Part shown: positions 51,347-59,514 of the stretch, piece after piece
Numbering within the stretch: position 1 is the first letter of the stretch
How the letters are laid out: every line of letters starts with the position of its first letter
Assembly: GCA_003223025.1 (NCBI GenBank)
Contig: QHXR01000018.1
Coordinates: forward strand, 1 to 64,000
Direction of reading: 5' to 3'
DNA: 64,000 nucleotides
DNA from: Acidobacteriota bacterium
GTDB taxonomy: Bacteria; Acidobacteriota; Blastocatellia; Pyrinomonadales; Pyrinomonadaceae
Translations under genes and position numbers: made by a program
Notes under the pieces: model-generated
The model's input: only the letters and a program-made list of their open reading frames with translations
The model's database searches: none
Told to the model about the DNA's origin: nothing

Positions 51347-53182
51347 ATGTCTCGAAATATGACTAAGAGGTCCATGGCGCTCTTGTGCTTTGGAAGTCTG
51401 CTCCTCAGCAGCGGCATTTTCTCCTTCTGGACACCGGTCACTCACGCGAACCTCGTGGCGCAGACGATCCCGTTCACGCAGAACTGGACGAACACGACTT
51501 TGATCACGGTCGATAACGACTGGAACGGTGTTCCCGGAATTATCGGATACTTCGGCGACACGCTAACGGCGGCGACCGGTGTAGATCCTCAAACAATCCT
51601 TGCGGACGGTTCGACCACGCCGCTCGGGCCTGGCGTGTGGGCGAACAGAAACGACCCTGATACCTTCCTTTCGGGCGGTGTAGGTGAATTCGACGGGATA
51701 GCGAATCCTTCGATCGCACTAAACGGTTCGGGCACCGCCGACGCTCCGCATGTGGTGATCAACCTCAACGCGAGCGGCACCACTGCAATCAACGTCGCGT
51801 ACAATTTGCGCGATATCGATGCCTCCACGGACAATTCGATCCAGCCCTACGCACTTCAATACCGAATCGGAAATACCGGCAATTACACGAACCTGCCGGC
51901 CGGGTTCGTCGCCGATGCGAGCGGTGGTCCGAGTCAGGCGACGCTTGTAACGCCTGTCAGTGTTGCGTTGCCAATGTCGTGTGAAAACCAGCCTCTCGTC
52001 CAGTTACGAATCCTGACGACAAATGCCGTCGGGAACGACGAGTGGGTGGCCATCGACGACATAAATATTACCGGCACCGGCGGAGGTACCACGCTACTTT
52101 CAGGAACCGGAATGGCGACGCCGAGTATGGTTGGCCCGGGACAGAATTCACTCCTGACTGTTTCTGTAACGCCGGCGTCGAGTCCGCCGAGCACTGGCAT
52201 CGCCGTGTCGACGGACCTGTCCACAATTGGACTCTCGCCGACGCAGCCGATGTTCGACAACGGAACAAACGGCGACGTCACTCCCGGCGATAACATATTT
52301 TCATACCTGGTGACGGTACCCCTCGGGGCGACGAACGGAAATCGGAGTTTTCTTTCGACCATAACCGACGCGCAAATGCGGTCGGCGACGACTTCGATCG
52401 CCTTGAACGTGTCCGCTCCTCGCGATCCGACCGAGCACATGGTGATGGGCAATCCGAGCGATGCGACGACGGATCCGAATCATCCGGAAAACTATCTTCT
52501 TCCAAAAGCTCAGTACGTGATGTCGTATCATCGCGATCGCGGAATTCCGAACTGGGTGTCCTGGCATCTCGACACGACCTGGATCGGCGACACGCCGCGG
52601 CAGGATGACTTCCGAAACGACCCGAGTCTTCCAGCGGGTTGGTATCAGGTGCAGAGTAATGATTATTCAGGTTCGGGATTCGATCGCGGGCATCACACGC
52701 CTTCCGGCGATCGAACATCGTCGGTGCCGGACAACTCGGCGACGTTCTTTATGACGAACATGATGCCGCAGGCGCCCGCAAATAATCAGGGACCATGGGA
52801 AGAGCTCGAAAGTTATTGCAGAACTCTGGTAACGCAGGGCAATGAACTCTACATCATCGCCGGCGGTGCGGGTCAGGGCGGAACGGGTTCGAATGGTGGT
52901 GTCACGAATACCGTCGCAGCGGGTCACGTCGTCGTGCCGGCCTATACATGGAAAGTGATAATCGTTCTACCGGTTGGTGCGAACGACGTCGATCGTGTTT
53001 TTAAAACGACTCGAACGATCGCCGTGATCATGCCGAACAATCAGAATATCGGGATCAACACACCGTGGCGAAATTTCCGCACGAGCGTTGACCGGGTCGA
53101 GAGTATGACCGGTTTGAATTTCTTCTCGAACGTCAGGCCGATGGTTCAGAACATTATTGAACACCGGATCGATACGCAGTAG
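51347..53182 (+). CDS. secreted DNA/RNA non-specific endonuclease with beta-rich N-terminal region
   Basis: 611 residues. Signal peptide about 8-35. Residues about 40-355 are beta-rich and proline/threonine/glycine-rich, with no catalytic motif. The nuclease domain (about 360-605) has DRGH at 446-449 (FDRGHHTPSGDRT), whose His is the general base, N471 and N480 in the metal-binding ...NQGPWEELE. This is the beta-beta-alpha-Me family (PF01223, like NucA/NUC1) and should cut DNA and RNA outside the cell for nutrients. A self-protecting inhibitor is not seen nearby, but export itself may suffice. Confidence 0.9.
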   Translation: MSRNMTKRSMALLCFGSLLLSSGIFSFWTPVTHANLVAQTIPFTQNWTNTTLITVDNDWNGVPGIIGYFGDTLTAATGVDPQTILADGSTTPLGPGVWANRNDPDTFLSGGVGEFDGIANPSIALNGSGTADAPHVVINLNASGTTAINVAYNLRDIDASTDNSIQPYALQYRIGNTGNYTNLPAGFVADASGGPSQATLVTPVSVALPMSCENQPLVQLRILTTNAVGNDEWVAIDDINITGTGGGTTLLSGTGMATPSMVGPGQNSLLTVSVTPASSPPSTGIAVSTDLSTIGLSPTQPMFDNGTNGDVTPGDNIFSYLVTVPLGATNGNRSFLSTITDAQMRSATTSIALNVSAPRDPTEHMVMGNPSDATTDPNHPENYLLPKAQYVMSYHRDRGIPNWVSWHLDTTWIGDTPRQDDFRNDPSLPAGWYQVQSNDYSGSGFDRGHHTPSGDRTSSVPDNSATFFMTNMMPQAPANNQGPWEELESYCRTLVTQGNELYIIAGGAGQGGTGSNGGVTNTVAAGHVVVPAYTWKVIIVLPVGANDVDRVFKTTRTIAVIMPNNQNIGINTPWRNFRTSVDRVESMTGLNFFSNVRPMVQNIIEHRIDTQ

Positions 53183-53205
53183 ATTGATCGATTATTTGGG
53201 TTGCA

Positions 53206-53234
53206 GAGGCTGTCTGAAAAGGCAGCCTTTTTTT
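53206..53234 (+). terminator. rho-independent terminator after endonuclease
   Basis: AGGCTG and CAGCCT flank a 10-base loop and are followed by T7. It has the same TCTGAAA loop as the icd terminator. Confidence 0.83.
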
Positions 53235-53320
53235 ATTTGCGATCCGGATTTTTCATTACCGAATTACGAAATTAATAATTACCAAATTAAATGGAATAAA
53301 AATTACGCTTGCGTCGCCGC

Positions 53321-53698
53321 TCATCTCTCAAAAATAACTTGAGCGACTGCGTGCTCAGCGGTATGTGAGATCGAGATGTGCGACCGAACGGCGCCGAGCT
53401 TTTGAAACAAAACCTGCGCTTCGCCGTTGATGCGAAGTGTCGGCACTCCATCGCCGTCGGATAGGATCTCGATATCATGCCAGGTGATCTTTCCCCGCCA
53501 TCCAGTCTTCAGCGCTTTTAGAAAAGCTTCCTTCGCGGCGAATCGTCCGGCGTACGACTGCGCGGCGGCCGCGCCTTTCGCGTCGCAGTACGCGCGTTCC
53601 GTTTCGGTGAACACACGCTCAGTGAAACGCGGTGTTCGTGCAAGCGTTTCGGCGATGCGATAAACTTCGACAATGTCGATGCCGATCGAAAGGATCAT
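53321..53698 (-). CDS. acpS: holo-[acyl-carrier-protein] synthase
   Basis: 125 residues. It transfers the phosphopantetheine arm from CoA to ACP. The start IGIDIVEVYRI carries the metal-binding Asp and FAAKEAFLKAL the catalytic Glu/Lys pair; the end has SISHTAEHAVAQVI. The ATG at 53698 lies 26 bases inside the frame of the divergent YfiH-like gene when that gene is taken at its first ATG. Confidence 0.95.
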   Translation of the reverse strand: MILSIGIDIVEVYRIAETLARTPRFTERVFTETERAYCDAKGAAAAQSYAGRFAAKEAFLKALKTGWRGKITWHDIEILSDGDGVPTLRINGEAQVLFQKLGAVRSHISISHTAEHAVAQVIFER

Positions 53699-54545
53699 AA
53701 ACGAAAACTCTCCGTTGGAAGACGAACAGATTCTAACCGATGCCGGCTTCCATTGGCGAGAACGCGATGGAGTGAAGGTGCTCGTGAGTCAACTGCTCGA
53801 AGCGGCAGGTTTTGCAAATGGCTTCTCGACACGCGGCGGCGGGGTTTCACCGTTTCCCGAAAACAGTCTTAACCTTGCAGGATTCGACGAAGATTCCGCC
53901 AAGAACATCGCGGAGAATCGTAGTCGTTTTCTCAATGTGTTCGATGATGATTTTCGCTTAGCGACAGCTTGGCAGGTCCACGGCGACCAAATCAAATTGG
54001 TTGTGAGCGACTCGGACATCGACAATTCCGATGAGAAGTTTGACGGCCTGATATCGCAGCTTCCGCATGTCCTCGTCGGTGTGAAAACTGCCGACTGCGT
54101 GCCGGTCCTGCTCGCCGACACTCGAACGAAAGCGTTTGCCGCGGTCCACGCCGGATGGCGAGGCACCGCGCAATCGATCGTCGCGAAAGCGGTGGAGAAA
54201 ATGAAATCTACGTTTGGAACGGATCCGTCGGACGTTCTGGCGGCGATCGGGCCCGCCGCGAGCGGTCGATGCTACGAAGTCGGAAGTGATGTGATCGATG
54301 CGTTCGCGAAAAATTTCTCGAACGGGGAAAGTTATTTCAGTTCAACCCGCGACGGTCACGCGCTGGTCGATCTCCATACCGCGAATCGCGACCAGTTAGT
54401 CGATCAAGGCATTCCGGAATCCGCCATCTCGATCGCTCCGCTTTGTACGATCGAGCGGATCGATCTGTTTTTTAGTTATCGAGTTGAGAAAAGGCTTTAT
54501 GGGAAGACGGGGCGGTTGTTGTCGGTCATTGGACGACGGAACTGA
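53673..54545 (+). CDS. YfiH/laccase-domain protein (purine nucleoside phosphorylase family)
   Basis: 290 residues of the multi-copper polyphenol oxidase/YfiH family (PF02578). FSTRGGGVSPFPENSLNL, KTADCVPVLLAD and HAGWRGTAQSIV provide the catalytic Cys and His residues. Homologues release purine bases from nucleosides in a metal-linked reaction. The first ATG (53673) overlaps acpS by 26 bases in divergent orientation; the next usable codon is TTG at 53715, which would leave them apart and gives a more typical N-terminus. Palindrome E' follows its stop. Confidence 0.88.
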   Translation: MSMPIERIINENSPLEDEQILTDAGFHWRERDGVKVLVSQLLEAAGFANGFSTRGGGVSPFPENSLNLAGFDEDSAKNIAENRSRFLNVFDDDFRLATAWQVHGDQIKLVVSDSDIDNSDEKFDGLISQLPHVLVGVKTADCVPVLLADTRTKAFAAVHAGWRGTAQSIVAKAVEKMKSTFGTDPSDVLAAIGPAASGRCYEVGSDVIDAFAKNFSNGESYFSSTRDGHALVDLHTANRDQLVDQGIPESAISIAPLCTIERIDLFFSYRVEKRLYGKTGRLLSVIGRRN

Positions 54546-54547
54546 AC

Positions 54548-54699
54548 GGCGGACGCGACTGGACCGCGGGCATCCCTGCCTGCCTGACATCGCCGCTTCG
54601 GCCGATGTCAGCGTCTGTCTTCTCGAATCATGATCGTCTCAGGCCATCGGAAGCCTCGGCGTGGCAGGCAGAGATGCCTGCGCTCCAGTCCGTTGGCGT
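54548..54699. repeat. palindromic element, family E' (copy 2)
   Basis: CGACTGGACCGCGGGCATCCCTG and CTGCCTGC on the left pair with GGCAGGCAGAGATGCCTGCGC and TCCAGTCCG on the right. Shared core with 49712-49861. The right end touches the stop codon of the DsbD-like gene (54699-54701). Confidence 0.87.
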
Positions 54700-55175
54700 C
54701 ACAAAACTTTTGCCGTCATCGTTATCGTCTTCGACTTTGGCGGATAGCAGATCTCTTCAGTGCAAGCCTGGTATCGCACGGTCGCGTTCACACGAATCTT
54801 GCTTCCCTTAAAATTAGCCGGCACCGTCACCGTGAAAGGAAAAGTTACGCGTCCTTCGTAGACGTTGATCAGATTTTCCGAAAACTGAAATTTTCGATTT
54901 CGTCCGCGGGGGAAAACGAGTCCGCCCGTTTTTAAACCGGAACCGCTGACACTGACGGTAGTCGGGATCGCGTATTCGCTCGCGGGGCGGCTCGAGTTTA
55001 CGTGAAGACCCGACGGGATCGACAACACAACACTTGCTTTCGATTTAGATCCGCGAGCAATAGTTTTGCTCGCCAGTGATCCGGTTACGGACACGTTCTG
55101 TCCTTTCGCCGATGCGATCGCAAAACTGCAAAACACGACAAATAAAAATCCGAAAATAAATCCTTTCTTCTTCAT
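54699..55175 (-). CDS. stand-alone DsbD N-terminal domain protein, exported
   Basis: 158 residues. Signal peptide 1-25 (KKKGFIFGFLFVVFCSFAIASA). The rest is an immunoglobulin-like domain with YQACTEEICYPP near its end; the two cysteines match the CxxxxxC pair of DsbD alpha, which passes electrons to DsbC/DsbG-like proteins. DsbD usually carries a membrane beta domain and a gamma thioredoxin domain; here neither follows. It may accept electrons from an unlinked membrane partner, such as the thioredoxin at 7.9 kb (inference). ATG 55175 begins the signal peptide. Confidence 0.85.
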   Translation of the reverse strand: MKKKGFIFGFLFVVFCSFAIASAKGQNVSVTGSLASKTIARGSKSKASVVLSIPSGLHVNSSRPASEYAIPTTVSVSGSGLKTGGLVFPRGRNRKFQFSENLINVYEGRVTFPFTVTVPANFKGSKIRVNATVRYQACTEEICYPPKSKTITMTAKVL

Positions 55176-55179
55176 AAGC

Positions 55180-55689
55180 CTAATTCGACCGAACCGAAAA
55201 ACTATCAAGCGTGTCTTTTACCTTAGGCAGAAAATCTTCTACATATTCCGAAAGCACGGCGACGCGAAGTCGATAGATGAGATTCTGTGCACCAACAATT
55301 TTATAGAAGGCGCGAATTTCATTTTCGTTCGCCGTCTCTTCCGTTTCGATTTCGCACTCGGATGCTGACTCGCTGACGACATTGACGTTTGTCGCGGAAC
55401 TCTTGATCGCATTTCTAACAACAGCGACACTCGCGTTCTTCACGATATCGATCTCGATCGTCGCACGCCGGAGCTTACCGCCGTCGCCTTCCCCAAACTC
55501 GCGCGAGTACGCATAGAACTCATGATCCGGATCTCCGAGAACGTGCAGACAACCTTCCGGTTTCTGCAGTGTGTATTTATCGGTTTCGATCGTCTCGGCC
55601 TCGAACGCATCGGCCGCGCGCTTCTTGATCTTCGTCGAGGCCCACGCCATCAACGCAACAAGAATTAATCCCGGTATCAAAAGCTCCAT
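55180..55689 (-). CDS. membrane-anchored protein of unknown function
   Basis: 169 residues. A short membrane segment at the N-terminus (residues 2-18, LLIPGLILVALMAWAST) and an alpha-beta domain with CLHVLGDPDHEFYAYS and a helix-strand ending YVEDFLPKVKDTLDSF. Two cysteines are present. It is between rlmN (gap 3 bases) and the DsbD-like gene (gap 4), so the three are one operon. No known domain. Confidence 0.7.
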   Translation of the reverse strand: MELLIPGLILVALMAWASTKIKKRAADAFEAETIETDKYTLQKPEGCLHVLGDPDHEFYAYSREFGEGDGGKLRRATIEIDIVKNASVAVVRNAIKSSATNVNVVSESASECEIETEETANENEIRAFYKIVGAQNLIYRLRVAVLSEYVEDFLPKVKDTLDSFSVRSN

Positions 55690-55692
55690 AGT

Positions 55693-56781
55693 TTATAGGC
55701 CGACGATCTTTACCAGATTCGGTTCCTGTTTCGCGGCGAGCTGTCCGCACGCCGCATAGATGTCGCGTCCGCGCGGGCGACGGACATAAGCTGAGACGCC
55801 GCGGGATTCTAGTATCCGCTTGAAACGCATGACCTGGTCCGCGTCGGACGGATGATAATCGAGCTGCTCGGCCGGGTTGTGCGGAATCAAATTAATTTTC
55901 ACGCGTCGAAGATCATATCGCTCGACAAGATCGGCGAGCGCTTCGGCATGCGCGTCGGAGTCGTTTACACCGCCGAGCAACACGTACTCGAATGTAAACC
56001 GCTCACCGCGTTTCAAAGTTTTTTCGAACGCCTTCGCGGCGGTAAAGATCGTATCGATGTTCCATTTCTTGTTGATCGGCATGAGCTTGTTTCGAAGCTC
56101 GTCATCCGGTGCCGAAAGCGAGATCGCGAGATTCGGCCGGCGATCGAGCTTTGTGAATTCTTCGATCTTCGGCACGATCCCGGCGGTCGAAACCGTCACA
56201 CGTCCGGGAACGATAAACAAACCGTTCTCGTCAGACATGATCTCGAGCGCCTTTATCAAATTTTCGAAATTTAAGAACGGCTCACCCGCTCCCATCGCGA
56301 CGAGATTCGTTCCGTGCGGCGTTTCACTTCCGACGCCGTACACGTCGTTGAGGACGATTATGATCTGCTCGACGATCTCGCCCGCACTCAGATTCCGCAA
56401 AAGCCCGAGCTTCGCCGTGAGGCAGAAATCACATTTTAGGGGACATCCGGATTGCGAAGAGAAACAGATCGTATCGCGGCCCTCGCTCGGAATAAACACC
56501 GCCTCGACCGGCATTCCGTCAGTCGTCTTCATCAGAAAGCGACGCGTGCCGTCTTCGGAAACGTATTTCGATTCGACGTTCAGAGTGGACGAGCTCGCAG
56601 CTTCCGACAGCTTCGCGCGAAAAGCCTTCGGCAAATCGGTCATCTCCTCGAACGACAGAAGTCGTCGATCATGAAGTTGCTTGAAGATCTGCTGCGCGCG
56701 GTAACGCGGTTCGCCCATCTCCCGGACGAGATCTTCAAGCTCGCCCGGTAAAAGCCCCGTCAGATGCTGTCTCTCGGTCAC
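55693..56781 (-). CDS. rlmN: dual-specificity 23S rRNA / tRNA adenine methyltransferase
   Basis: 362 residues. Radical-SAM enzyme that adds a methyl group to C2 of A2503 in 23S rRNA and A37 in tRNAs. The iron-sulfur cysteines are C113, C117 and C120 in SGCPLKCDFCLTA; the C-terminal methyl-carrier cysteine is in YAACGQLAAK. GTG start at 56781. First gene of an operon with two envelope proteins. Confidence 0.96.
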   Translation of the reverse strand: MTERQHLTGLLPGELEDLVREMGEPRYRAQQIFKQLHDRRLLSFEEMTDLPKAFRAKLSEAASSSTLNVESKYVSEDGTRRFLMKTTDGMPVEAVFIPSEGRDTICFSSQSGCPLKCDFCLTAKLGLLRNLSAGEIVEQIIIVLNDVYGVGSETPHGTNLVAMGAGEPFLNFENLIKALEIMSDENGLFIVPGRVTVSTAGIVPKIEEFTKLDRRPNLAISLSAPDDELRNKLMPINKKWNIDTIFTAAKAFEKTLKRGERFTFEYVLLGGVNDSDAHAEALADLVERYDLRRVKINLIPHNPAEQLDYHPSDADQVMRFKRILESRGVSAYVRRPRGRDIYAACGQLAAKQEPNLVKIVGL

Positions 56782-56836
56782 GACGTTAGTTTAGCGTATT
56801 TGATAGTGGATCGTGGATTGACGGATGTGAGTTCCT

Positions 56837-56913
56837 TGTTCGTCGATCGTCGATCGTCGATCGTCGTTCGTGGTTCGCGGTTCGGTGTCATTGTTCGGTG
56901 TTCGTCGTTCGTG
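56837..56913. repeat. heptad tandem array, 11 units
   Basis: TGTTCGT, CGATCGT three times, CGTTCGT, GGTTCGC, GGTTCGG, a diverged unit, GTTCGGT, GTTCGTC, GTTCGTG, all in one 7-bp register. Confidence 0.88.
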
Positions 56914-56918
56914 ACAGA

Positions 56919-57065
56919 CGGCGGATGCGACTGGAACGCAGGCGTCCCCGCCTGCAACGCCGTGGCTTCCGCGGCGTCAAACGATTCTGATTCGACAAGC
57001 TGCTGCGCCTTTTCGTGCTTCGCACTCATGCAGGCGGGGACGCCTGCGTTCCAGTCGCATCCGCC
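56919..57065. repeat. palindromic element, family E (copy 2)
   Basis: GCGGATGCGACTGGAACGCAGG and GTCCCCGCCTGCAAC on the left, complementary to the right side ending GTCGCATCCGCC. The middle includes TCAAACGATTCTGATTCGACA, identical to copy 1 (35721-35912). Arrays on both sides make the outer arms. Confidence 0.88.
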
Positions 57066-57072
57066 ACCCTCC

Positions 57073-57114
57073 ACAACGAACAACGAACAACGAACCAAGA
57101 ACCAAGAACCAAGA
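57073..57114. repeat. heptad tandem array, 6 units
   Basis: ACAACGA three times followed by ACCAAGA three times, in exact register. TCGTTGT is the complement of ACAACGA and equals TGTTCGT of the left array by rotation. Confidence 0.9.
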
Positions 57115-57163
57115 ATGATCAATCGCTTGAAACCCGCCCCCGTTATCAACGTACAATGGCTTC

Positions 57164-57703
57164 ATGAAAAAACTGTTGCTGCTTGTCGTCGCTGTAATTT
57201 TCATTTCGTCGAATGCCATTGCCCAGACCGCTCCGAAAGAAGCGGATCCAAAAGACGTCGCATCACTCGACGCGATCATGAAGGCCGTATATGACGTCAT
57301 CTCCGGCGATGCCGGGAAGGTGCGCGATTGGGATCGATTCCGCTCGCTGTTTCACAAGGACGCGCGATTGATCCCGAGCGGCAAGAATTCGCAGACGGGT
57401 ATCCTCGGCGCGCGCGTTATGACGCCGGAGGATTATGCCAAGAATAGTGGTCCGTACCTCGAGAAAAACGGATTTCACGAACGAGAGATCTCGCGCCACG
57501 TCGACCAGTACGGCAACATCGCGCAAGTCTTTTCAACCTACGCTTCGTTTCATAAGAGCGACGACAAAGATCCGTTCATGCGCGGAATCAATAGCTTTCA
57601 ACTCTTTAATGACGGAAAACGCTGGTGGGTGATCACGATCTACTGGCAACAGGAAAGCCCGGAAAATCTGATACCGAAAGAGTTTCTGAAAGGCTCGAAG
57701 TAG
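57164..57703 (+). CDS. secreted NTF2-like protein
   Basis: 179 residues. Signal peptide 1-20 (KKLLLLVVAVIFISSNAIAQ). The remainder has the cone-fold pattern SLDAIMKAVYDVISGDAGKVRDWDRFRSLFHKDARL, REISRHVDQYGNIAQVFSTYAS and SFQLFNDGKRWWVITIYWQQE. Related to DUF4440-like proteins in the window but exported. Ligand unknown. A TACAAT at 57152-57157 lies close to the ATG, so the message could be leaderless. Confidence 0.83.
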   Translation: MKKLLLLVVAVIFISSNAIAQTAPKEADPKDVASLDAIMKAVYDVISGDAGKVRDWDRFRSLFHKDARLIPSGKNSQTGILGARVMTPEDYAKNSGPYLEKNGFHEREISRHVDQYGNIAQVFSTYASFHKSDDKDPFMRGINSFQLFNDGKRWWVITIYWQQESPENLIPKEFLKGSK

Positions 57704-57739
57704 AATCCGTTTTCGCGGTTCAGTCGAATATCACTTCTT

Positions 57740-58207
57740 ATGGCTGAACATACGTTAAAGCGCGAACTGACGATCGAACTCCCGCGGTCCGACGTTTTCG
57801 ATTTCTTTTCAAAGGCCGAGAATCTCGAACGGATCACACCGCGCGATCTCGGCTTTCACATCATTACGCCGCAACCCATCGAGATGCGCGAAGGCTCCAT
57901 CATCGAATACAGGGTCAGCCTCAACGGAATCCCGATGGGTTGGAAGACGCTGATCTCGAAGTGGGATCCGCCAAACGAATTCGTCGACGAGCAGATCTCC
58001 GGACCCTACAAACAGTGGATCCATCGACACACTTTTACGGAGCTTGGGCCGTCGACGACGTTGATCGAAGATGAGGTGAAGTACCGGCTCCCGTTTGAAC
58101 CGCTTGGCGACATCGCACACTTCTTCGTCGAACGGCAATTGAAAAATATATTCGATTTTCGAGAGAAGTCAGTGAATGAGTTTTTTCGGAAAGGTAAAAA
58201 CGATTAG
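57740..58207 (+). CDS. SRPBCC-fold ligand-binding protein
   Basis: 155 residues. START/Bet v1-like: it starts with RSDVFDFFSKAENLERITPRDLGFHI, has YRVSLNGIPMGWKTLI and the C-terminal helix LKNIFDFREKSVNEFF. Family proteins bind hydrophobic ligands or act as polyketide cyclases or CoQ carriers. It ends four bases inside dapF (convergent). Confidence 0.87.
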   Translation: MAEHTLKRELTIELPRSDVFDFFSKAENLERITPRDLGFHIITPQPIEMREGSIIEYRVSLNGIPMGWKTLISKWDPPNEFVDEQISGPYKQWIHRHTFTELGPSTTLIEDEVKYRLPFEPLGDIAHFFVERQLKNIFDFREKSVNEFFRKGKND

Positions 58208-59067
58208 GATTTTGCCGTCGGCCATTCGCCGCAATACGAAAGCTCCGCTCGTCCGGTCAGCAGGATCTCGTCGTCTTCGTCGCGCCAATCGACTTCCGTC
58301 ACTCCGCCCCGCGAGGTGACCGAAACGCGGCGTCCTGTCTTTCCGGTGAATGCGGATAGAACCGCAGCACCGCTCGAACACGTTCCCGACGCCGATGTCT
58401 CGCCGGCACCGCGTTCCCAAATTCGAAGCTCGATGTTCGCGTCGTCGATAACGCGGACAAATACGATATTCGCGCGTTGCGGGAATTCTTGATGAGTCTC
58501 CATGATCCGGCCGTAATGCCTCCAGTCGAAATCGAAATCATCGACAAAAATACACGCGACGGGATTGCCGACATTTACGCCTGAGAAAAGAAACTTTCGG
58601 CCGCCGGCTTCGATCTCACGGTCGATGACCGTCTCGAAAGTGTCACCGGCCACCGGAACTTCTGACGTTCTAAACTTCGGAAATCCGATCTCGGCGTTGA
58701 AGACGTACGAGCCCTCCGATGCATTCTCGAGCATCGTATAATTCTTCACACCGCTCCGCGTCTTCAAACGCAGTCCGGCTTCGCTCCACAGAGTTTTGTA
58801 ATAAAGATACGCAACAGCGCATCGCGTGCCGTTCCCGGAAAATCCGGCGACGCTTCCGTCAGGATTCACGATCTCGCAAAAATAATCCGCGTCGCTTCCG
58901 TCGAGTTTCTCCAACACAGCGATGCCGTCCGAACCGGCTCCGGTGTGCCGGTGACAGATCTCGACGGCGAGATCTTCGAGCGAAATTTCGGATGGGATAT
59001 TTTCACGTTCGATAACGATATAGTCGTTCCCGAAGCCGTGAAATTTGCAGAACGAGATCGTTGTCAT
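58204..59067 (-). CDS. dapF: diaminopimelate epimerase
   Basis: 287 residues. Turns LL-diaminopimelate into the meso form for lysine and peptidoglycan. The two catalytic cysteines are C83 (SGNGTRCAVAY) and C230 (SASGTCSSGAAV); N in the preceding HGFGNDYIVIE completes the site. The start overlaps the stop of the CusF-like gene by four bases, so they are co-translated. Its own stop overlaps the SRPBCC gene. Confidence 0.96.
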   Translation of the reverse strand: MTTISFCKFHGFGNDYIVIERENIPSEISLEDLAVEICHRHTGAGSDGIAVLEKLDGSDADYFCEIVNPDGSVAGFSGNGTRCAVAYLYYKTLWSEAGLRLKTRSGVKNYTMLENASEGSYVFNAEIGFPKFRTSEVPVAGDTFETVIDREIEAGGRKFLFSGVNVGNPVACIFVDDFDFDWRHYGRIMETHQEFPQRANIVFVRVIDDANIELRIWERGAGETSASGTCSSGAAVLSAFTGKTGRRVSVTSRGGVTEVDWRDEDDEILLTGRAELSYCGEWPTAKS

Positions 59068-59456
59068 TGCGCCTTCTTTATGCCCACGATCGTTTCAGTG
59101 GCGTCCTTGTAGCGGACTACAAAATCGACCTTGTCGCCGACTTTTACTCCGTTCAGAAGCTTCTTGTCCGATACGAAAAATTCCATCTGCATTGCCGGCA
59201 TCATGCCTTTGATCTCTTCATGATTCAGCTCGATCGAAGGGCTTTCGGGTGCGACTTTCGTCACGATGCCCTTGCCGTTGTAATCACCATTCTTCGGCGT
59301 GGAAGGCGTCGGTACCGGAGTCGAGGACGCGGGCGATACGATCGACGGAAGCGGCGTTGGTTTGACGGTCGCCACGTTGTTCGCCATCGGCGTACTTCCG
59401 CAAGAACATAGAGCGGCAACAAAAAGCGTGACGAGAATGACGAGATTGATTTTCAT
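59064..59456 (-). CDS. CusF-like copper-binding lipoprotein
   Basis: 130 residues. A lipobox-like AALCSC near residues 14-19 suggests a lipoprotein. A Pro/Thr linker leads to a small beta barrel GKGIVTKVAPESPSIELNHEEIKGMMPAMQMEFFV. H and MM of NHEEIKGMMPAM match the CusF copper site (H-M-M-W pattern; no Trp seen). It would bind Cu+ in the periplasm. A longer frame begins at 59489; ATG 59456 starts the signal peptide. It shares a short overlap with dapF, which has no known copper link. Confidence 0.82.
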   Translation of the reverse strand: MKINLVILVTLFVAALCSCGSTPMANNVATVKPTPLPSIVSPASSTPVPTPSTPKNGDYNGKGIVTKVAPESPSIELNHEEIKGMMPAMQMEFFVSDKKLLNGVKVGDKVDFVVRYKDATETIVGIKKAQ

Positions 59457-59514
59457 AAACGAGTTGATGATAACGAGAGTTTGGAACAATTCAAATCGTC
59501 CACCATCGCCGTGA

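Noticed and set aside
57127-57157. TTGAAA and TACAAT as a sigma70 promoter before the NTF2-like gene
   Set aside because: The spacing is 19 bases, longer than usual, and the start site would fall on or beside the ATG. It is kept only as a remark.
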